In this document: one piece after another, positions 20,661-32,658 of the stretch | Position numbering within the stretch: position 1 is the first letter of the stretch | How the letters are laid out: every line of letters starts with the position of its first letter | Assembly: GCA_959019775.1 (NCBI GenBank) | Contig: CAUEPS010000007.1 | Coordinates: 10,784-74,783, forward strand | Reading direction: 5' to 3' | Origin: an uncultured Collinsella sp. | Lineage (GTDB): Bacteria; Actinomycetota; Coriobacteriia; Coriobacteriales; Coriobacteriaceae | Length of the DNA: 64,000 nt | Notes under the pieces: generated by a model | Databases searched by the model: none | What the model was told of the DNA's origin: nothing | Seen by the model: only the letters and a program-made list of their open reading frames with translations | Program-made: the position numbers and the translations under genes

Positions 20661-23402
20661 TTACTCGTCGAGGAGATCTTCTGGCATGTCGTTGCCGTCG
20701 CCTAGGTCGACTGGGGCCTCCTCGGCGTCGGCTGCGGCCTCGGCACCTTCGCCTTCGGGCTTCTCTTTGGCGGCCGTCATGCGGGCTACGGCGCAGATGC
20801 GGTCGTTGTCGTCGACGGTCATCATCTTGACGCCCTGGGTGGCGCGACCGGTCTGGCTGATCTCATCGGTCTTGACGCGAATGACCGTCGCGCCCTCCGT
20901 CACGATGAACAGCTCATGCTGCGGGCCCACCGTCTTCATGGCTGCGAGGTTACCCTTGCGCTCGGTCATCTGGATGGTGTAGACACCCTGACCGCCGCGG
21001 TTCTGCTCCGGGTAATCCGAGACCGGCGTGCGTTTGCCGTAGCCGCGCTCAGTAATGACGAACAGGTCGCCGTTACCGTTGGTAATTTCCATGCCAAGAA
21101 CGCTCACGCCTTCCTTCATGCCAATGCCGCGGACGCCGCTGGTATCGCGACCGGTGGCGCGCACCTGGTCCTCGGGGAACATAATCGCCTTGCCCGCGGT
21201 GGTTGCCATGATGATCTTGTCACCCTCGCGCACGCGACGTACAGCGAGCAGCGCGTCGTCGTCCCTCAGGTTGATGGCGATCAGGCCGTCGCGGCGGCTA
21301 CGGTCGTAGGCGCTCATCACGGTCTTCTTGACCATGCCGCTCTTGGTGGCAAACATCAGGTACTCGTCGGCGGGGAACTCGCGGCAGCTGATGACGCTCG
21401 CGATCTTCTCGCCCTCCTCGAAAGGCAGCAGGTTGACGATCGCGGTGCCGCGCGCCTGGCGCGTGCCAACCGGCAGCTCGTGCACCTTCAGGCGATAGAC
21501 TTTGCCCTTGCTCGAGAAGAACAGCACGTACTCGTGCGTGGACGCGATAAACATCTCGTCGATAACGTCGTCCTCTTTAAGGTTGACGCCAGACACGCCC
21601 TTGCCGCCGCGCTTTTGGGCGCGATAGGCGGCCACCGGGATGCGCTTGACGTAGCCGGTGTGGGTGATGGTCACGACCATGTCCTCGTCGGCAATCAGAT
21701 CTTCGACGTCCAGGTCCTTCTCGACATGGCTGATCTCGGTGCGGCGCTTGTCGCCGAACTTCTTGGAAATCTCGCGCATCTCTTCCTTGATGACGCCCAG
21801 AATCTTCTCCTCGTGCGCCAGCAGGTCCTCGTAGTAGGCGATGGCGCGGCGCAGGCCGTCCAGCTCTTCCTGAATCTTGTCACGCTCCAGGCCGGTCAGG
21901 CGGCGCAGCTTCATCTCGAGGATGGCCGTGGTCTGCTCGGGCGTAAAGCCAAAACGCTCGATCAGGCGGCTGCTGGCCTCAGAGTCGGTCTGCGAGGAGC
22001 GGATGATGCTGATGACCTCGTCGATATGGTCGAGAGCCATCAGGTAGCCCTCGAGGATATGGGCACGCGCCTGTGCCTTCTTGAGGTCAAAGCGGGTGCG
22101 GCGGGTGACGACGTCGACCTGGTGGTCGATGTAGTGCTGCAGCATCTCGCGCAGGCTCAGGCATTTGGGAACGCCGTTGACAAGCGCCAGGTTGTTGGCG
22201 CCAAAGGTCGTCTGCAGCGAGGTGTACTTATACAGGTTGTTGAGCACGACCTGAGGAATGACGCCCTTCTTGAGCTCGATGACCAGACGGATGCCCTTCT
22301 GGTTGGACTCATCGCGCATATCCGAGATACCCTCGATGCGCTTGTCGTTGACGAGTTGGGCGATCTTCTCCTGCAGGGTGCCCTTGTTGACCATGTAGGG
22401 AATCTCGGTAAAGACCAGGCGGCTGCGGCCGGTCTTGGTGGATTCCACGTGGGCCTTGGCGCGCACGGTAATGGAGCCGCGGCCGGTCTCGTAGCTCTGC
22501 CTAATGCCGGCGCTACCCATGATGATGGCACCGGTGGGGAAGTCCGGACCGGGCATGATCTGCATGAGCTCGTCGACGGTGGCGTCGGGGTTGTCGATCA
22601 GGTAGCAGGTGGCCTCGATCGCCTCGGTGAGGTTATGCGGGGCGATGTTGGTGGCCATGCCGACGGCGATACCCTGGCTGCCGTTGACCAGCAGGTTGGG
22701 GAAGCGCGCAGGCAGCGCCTGGGGCTCGGCGAGCGACTCGTCGTAGTTGGGCTGCCAGTCGACGGTGTCCTTCTGCAGGTCACGCAAGAGCTCCATGGCG
22801 GGCTTCGCCAGGCGGCTCTCGGTGTAACGCATGGCGGCGGCGCCGTCGCCGTCGATGTTGCCGAAGTTGCCGTGACCGTCAATGAGCGGCGTGCGCATGG
22901 AGAACCACTGCGCCAGGCGGACCATGGCCTCATAGACCGCGGAGTCGCCGTGCGGATGGTACTTACCGATAACTTCGCCGACCGTCCAGGCCGACTTCTT
23001 GTGCGGACGGTTGGGGTAGATGCCGCTCTCGTTCATTGCGTACAGGATGCGACGGTGCACCGGCTTTAAGCCATCGCGCACGTCCGGCAGGGCGCGCGCC
23101 GTGATGACCGACATCGAGTACTCGATGAACGACTGTTTCATCTCGCGGCCGAACTCTGAAATCTGGAGCTGGCCGCCGTTTATATCCTCGCCGGCCGAGG
23201 CACCACGATCGACTTCGCCAAAGCTCTCCTCGAGCTCACCGTCGTCATCCTCTTCCTCATCATCATCGGCATCGGGGTTATAGGCATCCGGATCGCCGTC
23301 CTCGCCCTGCTCGGCGCGGGCGAGCAGGCGCTTCAGATCGTCGGGCATGCCGGCGTCGCTGGCCTCGTCCATACCCTCGTTATTGTTGATATCGTCTGCC
23401 AC
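20661..23402 (-). CDS. gyrA: DNA gyrase subunit A
   Basis: Breakage-reunion subunit of gyrase. The 913-residue protein has the 5Y-CAP region [19 protein letters not shown], active tyrosine in [11 protein letters not shown], the coiled coil, and a C-terminal beta-pinwheel with the gyrase-box-like [11 protein letters not shown]. At the two main quinolone-resistance positions it has Ser (83, E. coli numbering) and Glu (87; E. coli has Asp). An acidic N-terminal extension of about 80 residues ([20 protein letters not shown]) and an acidic C-terminal tail make it longer than usual. It follows gyrB, separated by a long hairpin. Confidence 0.99.
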   Translation of the reverse strand: MADDINNNEGMDEASDAGMPDDLKRLLARAEQGEDGDPDAYNPDADDDEEEDDDGELEESFGEVDRGASAGEDINGGQLQISEFGREMKQSFIEYSMSVITARALPDVRDGLKPVHRRILYAMNESGIYPNRPHKKSAWTVGEVIGKYHPHGDSAVYEAMVRLAQWFSMRTPLIDGHGNFGNIDGDGAAAMRYTESRLAKPAMELLRDLQKDTVDWQPNYDESLAEPQALPARFPNLLVNGSQGIAVGMATNIAPHNLTEAIEATCYLIDNPDATVDELMQIMPGPDFPTGAIIMGSAGIRQSYETGRGSITVRAKAHVESTKTGRSRLVFTEIPYMVNKGTLQEKIAQLVNDKRIEGISDMRDESNQKGIRLVIELKKGVIPQVVLNNLYKYTSLQTTFGANNLALVNGVPKCLSLREMLQHYIDHQVDVVTRRTRFDLKKAQARAHILEGYLMALDHIDEVISIIRSSQTDSEASSRLIERFGFTPEQTTAILEMKLRRLTGLERDKIQEELDGLRRAIAYYEDLLAHEEKILGVIKEEMREISKKFGDKRRTEISHVEKDLDVEDLIADEDMVVTITHTGYVKRIPVAAYRAQKRGGKGVSGVNLKEDDVIDEMFIASTHEYVLFFSSKGKVYRLKVHELPVGTRQARGTAIVNLLPFEEGEKIASVISCREFPADEYLMFATKSGMVKKTVMSAYDRSRRDGLIAINLRDDDALLAVRRVREGDKIIMATTAGKAIMFPEDQVRATGRDTSGVRGIGMKEGVSVLGMEITNGNGDLFVITERGYGKRTPVSDYPEQNRGGQGVYTIQMTERKGNLAAMKTVGPQHELFIVTEGATVIRVKTDEISQTGRATQGVKMMTVDDNDRICAVARMTAAKEKPEGEGAEAAADAEEAPVDLGDGNDMPEDLLDE

Positions 23403-23480
23403 GTTACCTCCTCATGGTTTGCGTGGTCCATTAGTTCCCTACCACGGAGACGGATTACCGGAAATGCCGGATAACCCTCC

Positions 23481-23580
23481 TAGGTTTTCCAGGTGCCCCA
23501 GGTTGCCCTGAAGGATGAGGGCGCACGCCTTGCGTGCGGCGCCCGAAATCCTGAAGGGCAAGATGGGGTGCCTGGGAAAG

Positions 23581-23583
<3 letters not shown>
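23481..23583. repeat. Long imperfect hairpin between gyrB and gyrA
   Basis: Two arms of about 48-52 bases (23481-23528 and 23532-23583) pair imperfectly, sharing blocks such as TTGCCCT, AGGAT and GGGCG...CACGC, with a tiny loop. The right arm includes the gyrB stop codon. On the minus strand the RNA would fold directly after gyrB translation ends and 80 bases before the gyrA start. Confidence 0.8.
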
Positions 23584-25653
<2,070 letters not shown>

Positions 25654-25664
25654 TTATCGTAAAA

Positions 25665-25692
25665 AAATACCCTCGGGGACGAGGGTATTTGG
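25665..25692 (-). terminator. Terminator after dciA
   Basis: ATACCCTC / GAGGGTAT stem with 6-base loop, followed on the minus strand by TTTTTTTA, in the dciA-gyrB gap. gyrB should therefore have its own promoter. Confidence 0.8.
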
Positions 25693-25716
25693 CTCTACAA
25701 GGCCACCAGATGCGAT

Positions 25717-26280
25717 TTAAGGCTCTTTTTTGCTCTGCACGCCCTTGGCCCACTCGGCACTGGCTCTCATGGCGTTCTCGAGGGCCTCGCGCAGTTTTTG
25801 GTCCTCGATGGGTGCCACTTGGTGCTCGATCTCGGCACGTTCGGCATCGCTTAGGTCGGCATGCGGAGCCGGCGGACGCTCGGCCACGGCCGGACGCAGG
25901 CGCTCTTTTGCAGCGGGCGGTGTGTGGCCGGGGGCGGTCGTCTTGAACACCAGGCCGTCGACGTGCGCGCCGGCGCGCTCCATGCGCGCGCGGATAATCT
26001 CGCGCAAAAGTGTCATCTCCTGCGTCCATGAGGGCGAATCGAGGTACACCAGCAGTTCGTTGGACTCGGGCAGGTAGCGCAGCCCCGTCACATGGCGTCC
26101 CTCGCGCGTGCCCGAGCACACTGCATTCCAGGCGTGATAGACCGCACGAGACTCCTCCGCAGCCTCCATTTGCGCGCGGCGCTCAGGTGTCGCGGCCGCC
26201 AGGATGCGCTGCCGCTCGGCATCCAAAAAGCCGCCAAAGGCAACCATTCCGTTCTCGCGCTCGTAATTAGCACATCTCAC
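25717..26280 (-). CDS. dciA: DUF721/DciA-like protein
   Basis: The 187-residue protein has the DUF721 domain at about 40-110 (VYHAWNAVCSGTREGRHVTG, NELLVYLDSPSWTQEMTLLR). In bacteria without DnaC/DnaI, DciA helps load the DnaB helicase; the symbol rests on domain and position after recF. A C-terminal half rich in Ala/Pro/Glu follows. The GTG start at 26280 overlaps the recF stop by 14 bases; an ATG at 26247 is the alternative. Confidence 0.85.
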   Translation of the reverse strand: MRCANYERENGMVAFGGFLDAERQRILAAATPERRAQMEAAEESRAVYHAWNAVCSGTREGRHVTGLRYLPESNELLVYLDSPSWTQEMTLLREIIRARMERAGAHVDGLVFKTTAPGHTPPAAKERLRPAVAERPPAPHADLSDAERAEIEHQVAPIEDQKLREALENAMRASAEWAKGVQSKKEP

Positions 26281-27373
26281 CCATGCTCACCACCTTGGCT
26301 CGATCAAGCAGGTCATCGGTAAAATACCCCAGATTGGTGGTGGTTATGACTGTCTGGATATCATCACCGATCAGCTGCAGAAAAGCGCCTCGGCGCCCGG
26401 CGTCGAGCTCGCTCATCACGTCGTCCAAGAGCAGCAGCGGCGCGGTGCCCAAGATATCACGCGCCACGGCCACTTCTGCCACCTTCCAGGCAAGCACCAG
26501 CGTTCGCTGCTGGCCCTGGCTGGCAAATGAACGGGCCGATCGGCCCGCGACGGAAAACTCAATCTCGTCGCGATGCGGACCCACAAGCGTCACGCCGCGG
26601 CGGATCTCCTCGTCGGCGCGCTCATCGAGCGCCGAGAGCATGTGCTCATACGCCCACCCCCTGAGCTCGTCGCGATCCTCGGTGCCAGGCAGGTCGCCAA
26701 GCGTGGACACATAGGACACGCCGGCGGGCTCGCCAGATGCCACGCGGCCATAGGCGTCGCGCACATGGCCCGACAGCCGGTCGAGCAGAGCCAGACGATG
26801 CACGAGCAGGGCCGAACCGGCGCGGGCGATAGATTCGTTCCAGGCGCCGAGCATCTCGCGGCAGCACCAGGTCTCCTTGAGCAGGGCATTGCGCTGGGTC
26901 ACGCAGCGCCCGTAGGCACTAGCCAGATCGGCATAGCGCGCACTCAGCTGAACGCCAAAGTCATCAAGTGCGGTGCGGCGCACGCTGGCACCCCGCTTGA
27001 CCATATCCAGGTGGTCCGGGCAAAACAGAACGCTCGGCAGCACCCCGCGCACGCCGGACGCAGCGCAGCGCTTGCCGTTGCGACTAAACGAACGCTTGCC
27101 ATCTTCCACGCTCAGTCCCATGTCCAGCACGCGCCCATCGCCTTCGAGCCTCAGCTCGACCTTGCATGAGCCCACGCCGTCGTGCACGAGCTCGGCTGCG
27201 GTCGGATGCCTAAACGAGGCGCCACTCGTCAAAAGCTGCAGCGCCTCTATGAGGTTGGTCTTTCCCGCCGCGTTGGGACCTGCGAGTACTGTCACACCGT
27301 CGCTCAGGGCAAGGCGGTAACTGTCGAAGCTGCGATAGCGCGCAACGGAAAGATCGCGTGCGAACATGGTCAT
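26267..27373 (-). CDS. recF: DNA replication and repair protein RecF
   Basis: SMC-like ATPase that helps RecA load at gaps. The 368-residue protein has Walker A LAGPNAAGKTNLIEAL, the ABC-type signature SQGQQRTLVLAWKVAEVAVA and Walker B PLLLLDDVMSELDAGRR. It starts 9 bases after dnaN, so the two are cotranscribed, and overlaps dciA downstream. Confidence 0.97.
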   Translation of the reverse strand: MTMFARDLSVARYRSFDSYRLALSDGVTVLAGPNAAGKTNLIEALQLLTSGASFRHPTAAELVHDGVGSCKVELRLEGDGRVLDMGLSVEDGKRSFSRNGKRCAASGVRGVLPSVLFCPDHLDMVKRGASVRRTALDDFGVQLSARYADLASAYGRCVTQRNALLKETWCCREMLGAWNESIARAGSALLVHRLALLDRLSGHVRDAYGRVASGEPAGVSYVSTLGDLPGTEDRDELRGWAYEHMLSALDERADEEIRRGVTLVGPHRDEIEFSVAGRSARSFASQGQQRTLVLAWKVAEVAVARDILGTAPLLLLDDVMSELDAGRRGAFLQLIGDDIQTVITTTNLGYFTDDLLDRAKVVSMGEMC

Positions 27374-27381
27374 GGGCAGTG

Positions 27382-28485
27382 CTAGATGCGTACCGGCATG
27401 ACCAGGTACAGGTAGTTGATCTTGTCGTAGGACTTGAAGATGCCAGCCTGCGAATAGCTCTTGAGCTCCAGCGTGATCTCCTTCTCCTTGGACAGGGCAT
27501 TGAGGCAGCCAAAGATGTAGTGGTAGTTGAAGGCGATGGTGCCCGACTCGCCCTCGGCCTCGACATCGATCGTCTCCTGTGCCAGGTCCTGGCCGTTGGA
27601 AATGGAGGACAGGCCCATCTGGCCGTTCTCGACGTCAATCTCAAACTTGACGGCGGGGTTGGCGCTCGCGATAACGGCCACACGCTTAAGGGCGGCGTTA
27701 AAGGCGGCTACGTCGATCTTGACGCTCGTCACGCACGAATCGGGGATGAGCTGCTTGTAATTGGGATATACGCCCTCGATGCGGCGCGACACGTAAGTGG
27801 TGTTGCCGGCCTCAAAGACAACCTGGGTGTCGGTGGCGCCGATCATGATGGTCGCCTGGCTGGCCATGATGCTCAGAGCATCGTTGAAGGCGTCGGCAGG
27901 CACGTTGAGCTCAAAGGAACCTTCGAGGGTCGAGGTCTCGACCTGCGTATCACACACGGCCAGACGGAAGGAGTCGGTCGCCACCAGGCGCACGGTGTTG
28001 TTCTCGACCTTCATGTGCACGCCACCCAGGATGGGGCGGGCCTTGTCAGTCGAGGTGACGCGCCATACGCGACTTACCATTTCGGACAGGATATCGGTCG
28101 GCAGTTCGACGGCGCTCTCGATGGCGTATGCCGGGAACTCGGGGAAGTCGTTGGCATCGAGCGTATTGAGGCGGAAAGAGCTCTTCTCGCAGCCAATCAA
28201 AACCTGACGCTCGGACAGCTCAAAGGTGACCGGGGCATCGGGAAGGGTCTTGGTGATGTTGGAGAGCATCTTGCAGGGAATCACCATCTCGCCCTCCTCT
28301 TCGACATGAGCCGCAATGCGGTGACGAATCGAGATGGTGTAGTTGGAGGTCTGGAATTCCAAGATGCCGTCTTGTGCCTTAACGAGCACGCCCGACAGAA
28401 TGGGAAGGGTGGATGCCGAAGCGACGCCTTTCATAACGACGCCGATGGCTTGCGTAAGCGAGCTCTGGCTGACGGTGAACTTCAT
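27382..28485 (-). CDS. dnaN: DNA polymerase III sliding clamp (beta subunit)
   Basis: Ring-shaped clamp. The 367-residue protein has three clamp domains: MKFTVSQSSLTQAIGVVMKG at the N-terminus, the middle with ILGGVHMKVENNTVRLVATD, and the C-terminal NYLYLVMPVRI-type end (KINYLYLVMPVRI). An AAAGG site lies 9 bases before the ATG. Lies between dnaA and recF in the standard order, 238 bases from dnaA. Confidence 0.98.
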   Translation of the reverse strand: MKFTVSQSSLTQAIGVVMKGVASASTLPILSGVLVKAQDGILEFQTSNYTISIRHRIAAHVEEEGEMVIPCKMLSNITKTLPDAPVTFELSERQVLIGCEKSSFRLNTLDANDFPEFPAYAIESAVELPTDILSEMVSRVWRVTSTDKARPILGGVHMKVENNTVRLVATDSFRLAVCDTQVETSTLEGSFELNVPADAFNDALSIMASQATIMIGATDTQVVFEAGNTTYVSRRIEGVYPNYKQLIPDSCVTSVKIDVAAFNAALKRVAVIASANPAVKFEIDVENGQMGLSSISNGQDLAQETIDVEAEGESGTIAFNYHYIFGCLNALSKEKEITLELKSYSQAGIFKSYDKINYLYLVMPVRI

Positions 28486-28723
28486 CTTTTAATACCTTTC
28501 TATAGATATAAATATCTTAATAATAGTAATAGTACTGACGAAACTGTTGATTACTCCTAAAAGTGCAGGTCAGCCCTAAAAAGAGAATCGACAGGAACCT
28601 GTGTGCAACCGGGTGTGTTTTCCACGTTCAAAACCTGCGCAAAACTTTTCATCACCGCGGCTCGAGTTTTTGACACCTTATAACCGCCGTTTCGACAAGT
28701 TTTCAACAGGTGTGTCCATTTAC
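28486..28723. other. dnaA-dnaN spacer with DnaA-box-like sites
   Basis: Gene-free 238 bases. TTTTCAACA (28700-28708) and TTTTCCACG (28618-28626) each match the DnaA box TTATCCACA at 7 of 9. The dnaN side is AT-rich (TAATAATAGTAATAGTACTG). It may carry the dnaN promoter and a secondary DnaA-binding region. Confidence 0.5.
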
Positions 28724-30448
28724 CTACGAGCGCAGTGTAATTTTATCGCGCAGTGACTTGAGGTCTTCGGTAACAGTCCGGTCTTCCTGAATCATCTTCT
28801 GAACCTTTTTATAGCTCGTGCTGACGGTCGAGTGGTTGCGGTTGCCAAACTCGGCGCCCACGGCCGTCGTCGTCATCTCGCACATCTCGATCGCCAGGTA
28901 GATAGCGATATGGCGTGCCTTGGCGATATTGGCGTTGCGGCGAGGCCCGATGAGCTCCTCGTGCGTCACACCGTATTGCTCCTCGATGACGGACTGGACC
29001 GTCTGCACATTGATCTTCTTGGCCGATGTGTCGAAGTACTGGTTGGCGATGGCGTCGATGTCGTCAAAGGTGAGCTCCCCGCCCTCGCGCTCGCGATCGC
29101 CCGCTTCGCCGGCACAACGCTCGCAAAAGCTCTCGAGCTCGCGAATGTTGGTGCCCGAGACCTCGGCCATGTGCTTAAAGTGCGCGTCGGTCAGATGTCC
29201 GCCGTCGCCCCCGTAGGCCGCCAGCAGCGAGTCGTTGCCTGCCTCGGGTGCGGCGGCGATCGTGTTCTCGTAATAACGCTGCAAAATCTTGTACTTCATC
29301 TCGTAGCTGGGCTCCGCCACCAGGCACAGCAGACCGGCATTAAAGCGACTGGTTAGGCGCTCGTCCATATTAAGGTCCTTGGGGGCGCGGTCGGCGGCGA
29401 TCACGACCTTCTTGTTGTTACGGATAAATTCGTCCATCAACTGGAAGAAGTAATCCACGCTCGCGCGCTTGCCGATGATGTTCTGGATGTCATCGATGAT
29501 AAGCACGTCGACGCCGTGGTATGCCTGCATAATGGGGGCGTTGCTCTTCTTTTGGCGGTCGAATTCCGTCATCAAGTCGTCCAGATATGCCTGCGAGTTG
29601 GCGTACTTCACCTTGATCTCGGGCGATTTCTCTGCCAGTTCATTTTTGATGGCGAGCAGCAGGTGCGTCTTGCCCAGCCCCGATTTGCCGTAGATGAACA
29701 GCGACGTGCAGGTACCGGGCGTGTCTGCAAGCATGGCGAATTTGAGCGCCGATCGGTAGGCAAGGCTGTTCTCCGGTCCGAAGACGAAGTTTTCAAACGT
29801 GAATTTCGAATTCGCTGCGAGGGGTGCCCCGTCCGCGTTTTTCTCGACTGCCGCGGTGGCCGCCGCCGAAGGTGCTGCCGGCACTGCGGACGAACTCGCG
29901 CTTTTCGCCGGCGGCCTGCCATTCATTTGGGTCATCATGCGGCGGAAATCGTCGGCGGACAACGTGTTTTTGATTGCAATGCCCGATTCCTCGCCGGGTG
30001 TCGCCTCGTGTGCCACGGGCATATGCGTGGCGGTCGGGATGGGTGAGGGGGCTGGCTCTACCGCCGGTGCGACCGAAGCGGCCGCCCGCGGTGCCATGGT
30101 TTCACGGGAAACATCGTCGCGTCGAGGCTCGAGCGCCGGCGTTGCCGCCGCGGCGGCGGTCGCTACCGGGTGAGTGACCGGGGTCGTATTTGCCGAGGCG
30201 CCTTGCGGTGCCACGATATTGAGCGCGATCGGCGCAAAGGCGATATCTTCAAGATAGGCCTCGATGGTCGGCTGATGCTTTTTGAGCTGAGCGATGGCAA
30301 AGCGTGAGGGGGCCTCAATCGTCAAGGTGTCCTCGGTTAAGCTCACGGCGCGCGATTGTCCCAGCATATTGATGAGGCGTGCATCTTGGCCGTCGCGCTG
30401 ACAAAAGGCGATGGCATCCCCCAGGATGATGCTTGCTTCCTCGTCCAC
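28724..30448 (-). CDS. dnaA: Chromosomal replication initiator DnaA
   Basis: Opens oriC and loads helicase. The 574-residue protein is longer than the usual 450, because domain II (about 95-235) is a long Ala/Pro/Thr-rich linker. Domain III has FIYGKSGLGKTHLLLAIKNE (Walker A) and VLIIDDIQNIIGK (Walker B). Domain IV carries the box-binding signature GNRNHSTVSTSYKKV. The start is GTG at 30448. The upstream ATPase/winged-helix gene ends only 15 bases before. A parS-like 16-mer with 14 matches lies inside the linker coding region (30098-30113). Confidence 0.98.
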   Translation of the reverse strand: MDEEASIILGDAIAFCQRDGQDARLINMLGQSRAVSLTEDTLTIEAPSRFAIAQLKKHQPTIEAYLEDIAFAPIALNIVAPQGASANTTPVTHPVATAAAAATPALEPRRDDVSRETMAPRAAASVAPAVEPAPSPIPTATHMPVAHEATPGEESGIAIKNTLSADDFRRMMTQMNGRPPAKSASSSAVPAAPSAAATAAVEKNADGAPLAANSKFTFENFVFGPENSLAYRSALKFAMLADTPGTCTSLFIYGKSGLGKTHLLLAIKNELAEKSPEIKVKYANSQAYLDDLMTEFDRQKKSNAPIMQAYHGVDVLIIDDIQNIIGKRASVDYFFQLMDEFIRNNKKVVIAADRAPKDLNMDERLTSRFNAGLLCLVAEPSYEMKYKILQRYYENTIAAAPEAGNDSLLAAYGGDGGHLTDAHFKHMAEVSGTNIRELESFCERCAGEAGDREREGGELTFDDIDAIANQYFDTSAKKINVQTVQSVIEEQYGVTHEELIGPRRNANIAKARHIAIYLAIEMCEMTTTAVGAEFGNRNHSTVSTSYKKVQKMIQEDRTVTEDLKSLRDKITLRS

Positions 30449-30463
30449 TGTTTCTCCCGTTCC

Positions 30464-31819
30464 TTAACTTTGGGCTCGCACGCGAGCGCTGCCTATTTCG
30501 GTCAGATGATATTTCTGGCCATGTTTGATTACCAAGCCGGCTTGTGCCAAGTCGTTGAGCGTTCGCGACCATGTGGGCGCCGAGTTTCCAAACGCTCGTG
30601 CCAGGTCGGTTGCGCCACACTCCTGGTTTTGAGCCAGATAGCCCAGTGCCGCTTCGCCGCGCTCGCTCACAAATACGTTTTGCTGCGGCTGTGCATATTG
30701 ATTCGCCGCATTAGGATACATCATTTGAGCTGCTGGTTGTTGAGAACTCTGCATGGGCAGCGGCTGCTGTTGAAAACTTTGCGGCCACTGTTGGTAAGGC
30801 TGCGGGGGCATCTGCTGGGCCCATGGGTTGTACTGCGCCTGGGGCATTTGTTGGTACGGCTGCTGGTATCCTTGCGGATACTGCTGAGGATATAGCTGGG
30901 CATACCCCTGCTGCGGCATGTATTGGGCGGGGTATCCCTGGGGATACGGTTGGTAACCCATCTGCGGGGCGCTCGGCGCACCCATCGGCTGCTGCGGCAT
31001 GACGGCGGGTTCCTGGCCTGTCATCGCCGTCGTATCCGGCATCATTTGTGCCGCTGACTCCGGCGCTGTCTGGAACTCCTGCATATGCTGCATGCTTGGC
31101 TGTTGCATCGGCATGGCTGGTTGTTGTGTCTGCTGTGCCGCCATGGGCTGTTGCGAATATGTTCCCGGCAGGGGGTATGCCTGCTGTTCCGCCTCGGGTC
31201 GCACAGCTGCCCCGCGCCCGCCAGCACGCTCGATTTCCTGAACGCGCTTGGGGTTCAGGCTTACCGTCACGACGGTGCCATTGCCCATGTTGTCCTCGAT
31301 GGAGACGGCGCCGCCGGCGTTTTCCAAGTACTCCTGTACCATGGGAAACCCGGCGCCGGTGCCGCGGATATACCGTTTCATCTTGCTGTTTGCGCTGGTT
31401 ACGCCAAAGTCGAAGGCACGCTCTTTGTCGTCGATGCCCGGACCCTGATCGGCAAAGCGGATGGTATCGCCGCCGTCGAGAATCGAGATGATGGGCTCTG
31501 CAAAATGCGCGTGGATAAAGTTTTCGACAATCTCGCGGATAACCATCAACGAGATGCGTCCTCCCTGCTCCTTCATGCACTGGTAGACGGTGTTGGTTGT
31601 CTCTTCCAGGTAGGTACGGACGTCTTGCGGTTCGATGACGATGACACGCGGTGTCGACAGCATGTCGTCGTAGACCGCGATGCGCGCTGCATACATGGCC
31701 TTCGGTGCTTGTGCGGTGACCTGCTCGCTCTCGTTGCGTTTTTCGCGCACGCCGGTGATGTGCTCGTTGTCGGGTGCCGGATCACCGGAATCGACCATGG
31801 TGTAGAAGTCGTCAGACAT
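30464..31819 (-). CDS. GHKL ATPase with Pro/Gln-rich linker and C-terminal winged helix
   Basis: No named family recognised. The 451-residue protein has a histidine-kinase/anti-sigma type ATPase domain at about 45-190: N-box VIREIVENFIHAHF, G1 IRFADQGPGIDDKERAFDFG and G2 YIRGTGAGFPMVQEYL. A linker of about 190 residues is rich in Gln, Pro, Met and Tyr (PQQYPQGYQQPYQQMPQAQ). A C-terminal winged helix follows (EAALGYLAQNQECGATDLAR, WSRTLNDLAQAGLVIKHG). There is no dimerisation/phospho-His domain, so it resembles SpoIIAB-type anti-sigma ATPases more than a sensor kinase. It is the first gene left of the origin gap and leads into dnaA with a 15-base gap. Confidence 0.85.
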   Translation of the reverse strand: MSDDFYTMVDSGDPAPDNEHITGVREKRNESEQVTAQAPKAMYAARIAVYDDMLSTPRVIVIEPQDVRTYLEETTNTVYQCMKEQGGRISLMVIREIVENFIHAHFAEPIISILDGGDTIRFADQGPGIDDKERAFDFGVTSANSKMKRYIRGTGAGFPMVQEYLENAGGAVSIEDNMGNGTVVTVSLNPKRVQEIERAGGRGAAVRPEAEQQAYPLPGTYSQQPMAAQQTQQPAMPMQQPSMQHMQEFQTAPESAAQMMPDTTAMTGQEPAVMPQQPMGAPSAPQMGYQPYPQGYPAQYMPQQGYAQLYPQQYPQGYQQPYQQMPQAQYNPWAQQMPPQPYQQWPQSFQQQPLPMQSSQQPAAQMMYPNAANQYAQPQQNVFVSERGEAALGYLAQNQECGATDLARAFGNSAPTWSRTLNDLAQAGLVIKHGQKYHLTEIGSARVRAQS

Positions 31820-32164
31820 GCCGCTCGCAATCTTTCAAAAGGTTTTGAACAAATAGTAGCTCACCGCGCAATGTTTCTCATCTTTCGACAAGTTTTCAAA
31901 ACCTGTTGAAAACTTTGGAAAACGGGCGAAAAGTTCTTAACATTTCCAACACGACCTGTTGAAAACTCGATGAAATTTCGTGAAAAGTTGCCTGCTGCAT
32001 CAAGTGCCGATTCTGCTTATGGGGGAACCGTGTACTCTTTGCAACCTTTTACCTTTGATTTCTTGACATTTGAACATTGATTTCCCTACAATCTTCAAGC
32101 TCACGTGTCTATATCTGCGTCCGCGTCCCCGCGGACACTCGAAATGCAGCAGGAGGAACTTAAG
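31820..32164. other. Probable oriC region
   Basis: Divergent gap at the switch from minus-strand to plus-strand genes, between the dnaA operon and rpmH. It is AT-rich and holds repeats of CCTGTTGAAAACT: TGTTGAAAA at 31904-31912 and 31957-31965, related TTTTCAAAA at 31893-31901 and TTTTGAACA near 31842. TTTTCAACA matches the DnaA box at 7 of 9. AGTTTTCAA...TTGAAAACT forms a palindrome at 31892-31914. No canonical TTATCCACA was seen. Origin function is inferred from layout. Confidence 0.7.
32063..32092 (+). promoter_or_regulatory. Promoter of rpmH
   Basis: Consensus -35 TTGACA (32063-32068) and -10 TACAAT (32087-32092) with an 18-base spacer, about 70 bases before the rpmH ATG. It would drive the rpmH-rnpA-yidD-yidC-khpB run. 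Confidence 0.85.
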
Positions 32165-32299
32165 ATGAAGCGTACGTATCAGCCTAATAAGCGTAAGCGT
32201 GCCAAGACCCATGGCTTCCGTGCCCGTATGGCCACTAAGGGTGGTCGTGCCGTGCTCGCCCGTCGTCGCGCCAAGGGCCGCAAGCGTCTCACTGTCTAG
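32165..32299 (+). CDS. rpmH: 50S ribosomal protein L34
   Basis: The 44-residue basic protein [20 protein letters not shown] followed by [20 protein letters not shown] is a textbook L34. AGGAGG lies 8 bases before the ATG. First gene right of the origin, in the conserved rpmH-rnpA order. Confidence 0.99.
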   Translation: MKRTYQPNKRKRAKTHGFRARMATKGGRAVLARRRAKGRKRLTV

Positions 32300-32319
32300 C
32301 AGCGATACACACATCTCGC

Positions 32320-32658
32320 ATGAAGACTATTAAGTCTCGGCAAGATTTCGAGCATGTGTTCAGTCAGGGGCGTCGTTTCAATCACCCTCTGATTCGAATG
32401 ACCATATGTGAATCGGTTGGCGAAGGCGACTCCGGAAGGGTCGCCTTCGTTGGTGCTAAACGACTCGGTTGTGCTGTCGTGCGCAACCGATCTAAGCGTG
32501 TGATGCGCGAGGCCGCCCGCAGCTGTGGATTTCCCGTTGCGGGTCATGACATCATCTTGTTCGCGACTCCCAAGACGAGGGTTTCCTCGCCGCAGGAGAT
32601 GGACAAGGCGTTGCGTTCGCTTATGAAACGCGCCGGCGTTGCCGGGGAGGAGCGATGA
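32320..32658 (+). CDS. rnpA: Ribonuclease P protein component
   Basis: Protein subunit of RNase P for tRNA 5' maturation. The 112-residue protein has the N-terminal [20 protein letters not shown] and the RNR motif in [18 protein letters not shown]. It starts 20 bases after rpmH and overlaps yidD by 4 bases. Confidence 0.97.
   Translation: MKTIKSRQDFEHVFSQGRRFNHPLIRMTICESVGEGDSGRVAFVGAKRLGCAVVRNRSKRVMREAARSCGFPVAGHDIILFATPKTRVSSPQEMDKALRSLMKRAGVAGEER

Noticed and set aside
20661..23402. Quinolone-resistance change in GyrA
   Set aside because: Ser at position 83 is retained and Glu at 87 is a common natural residue in Gram-positive relatives.
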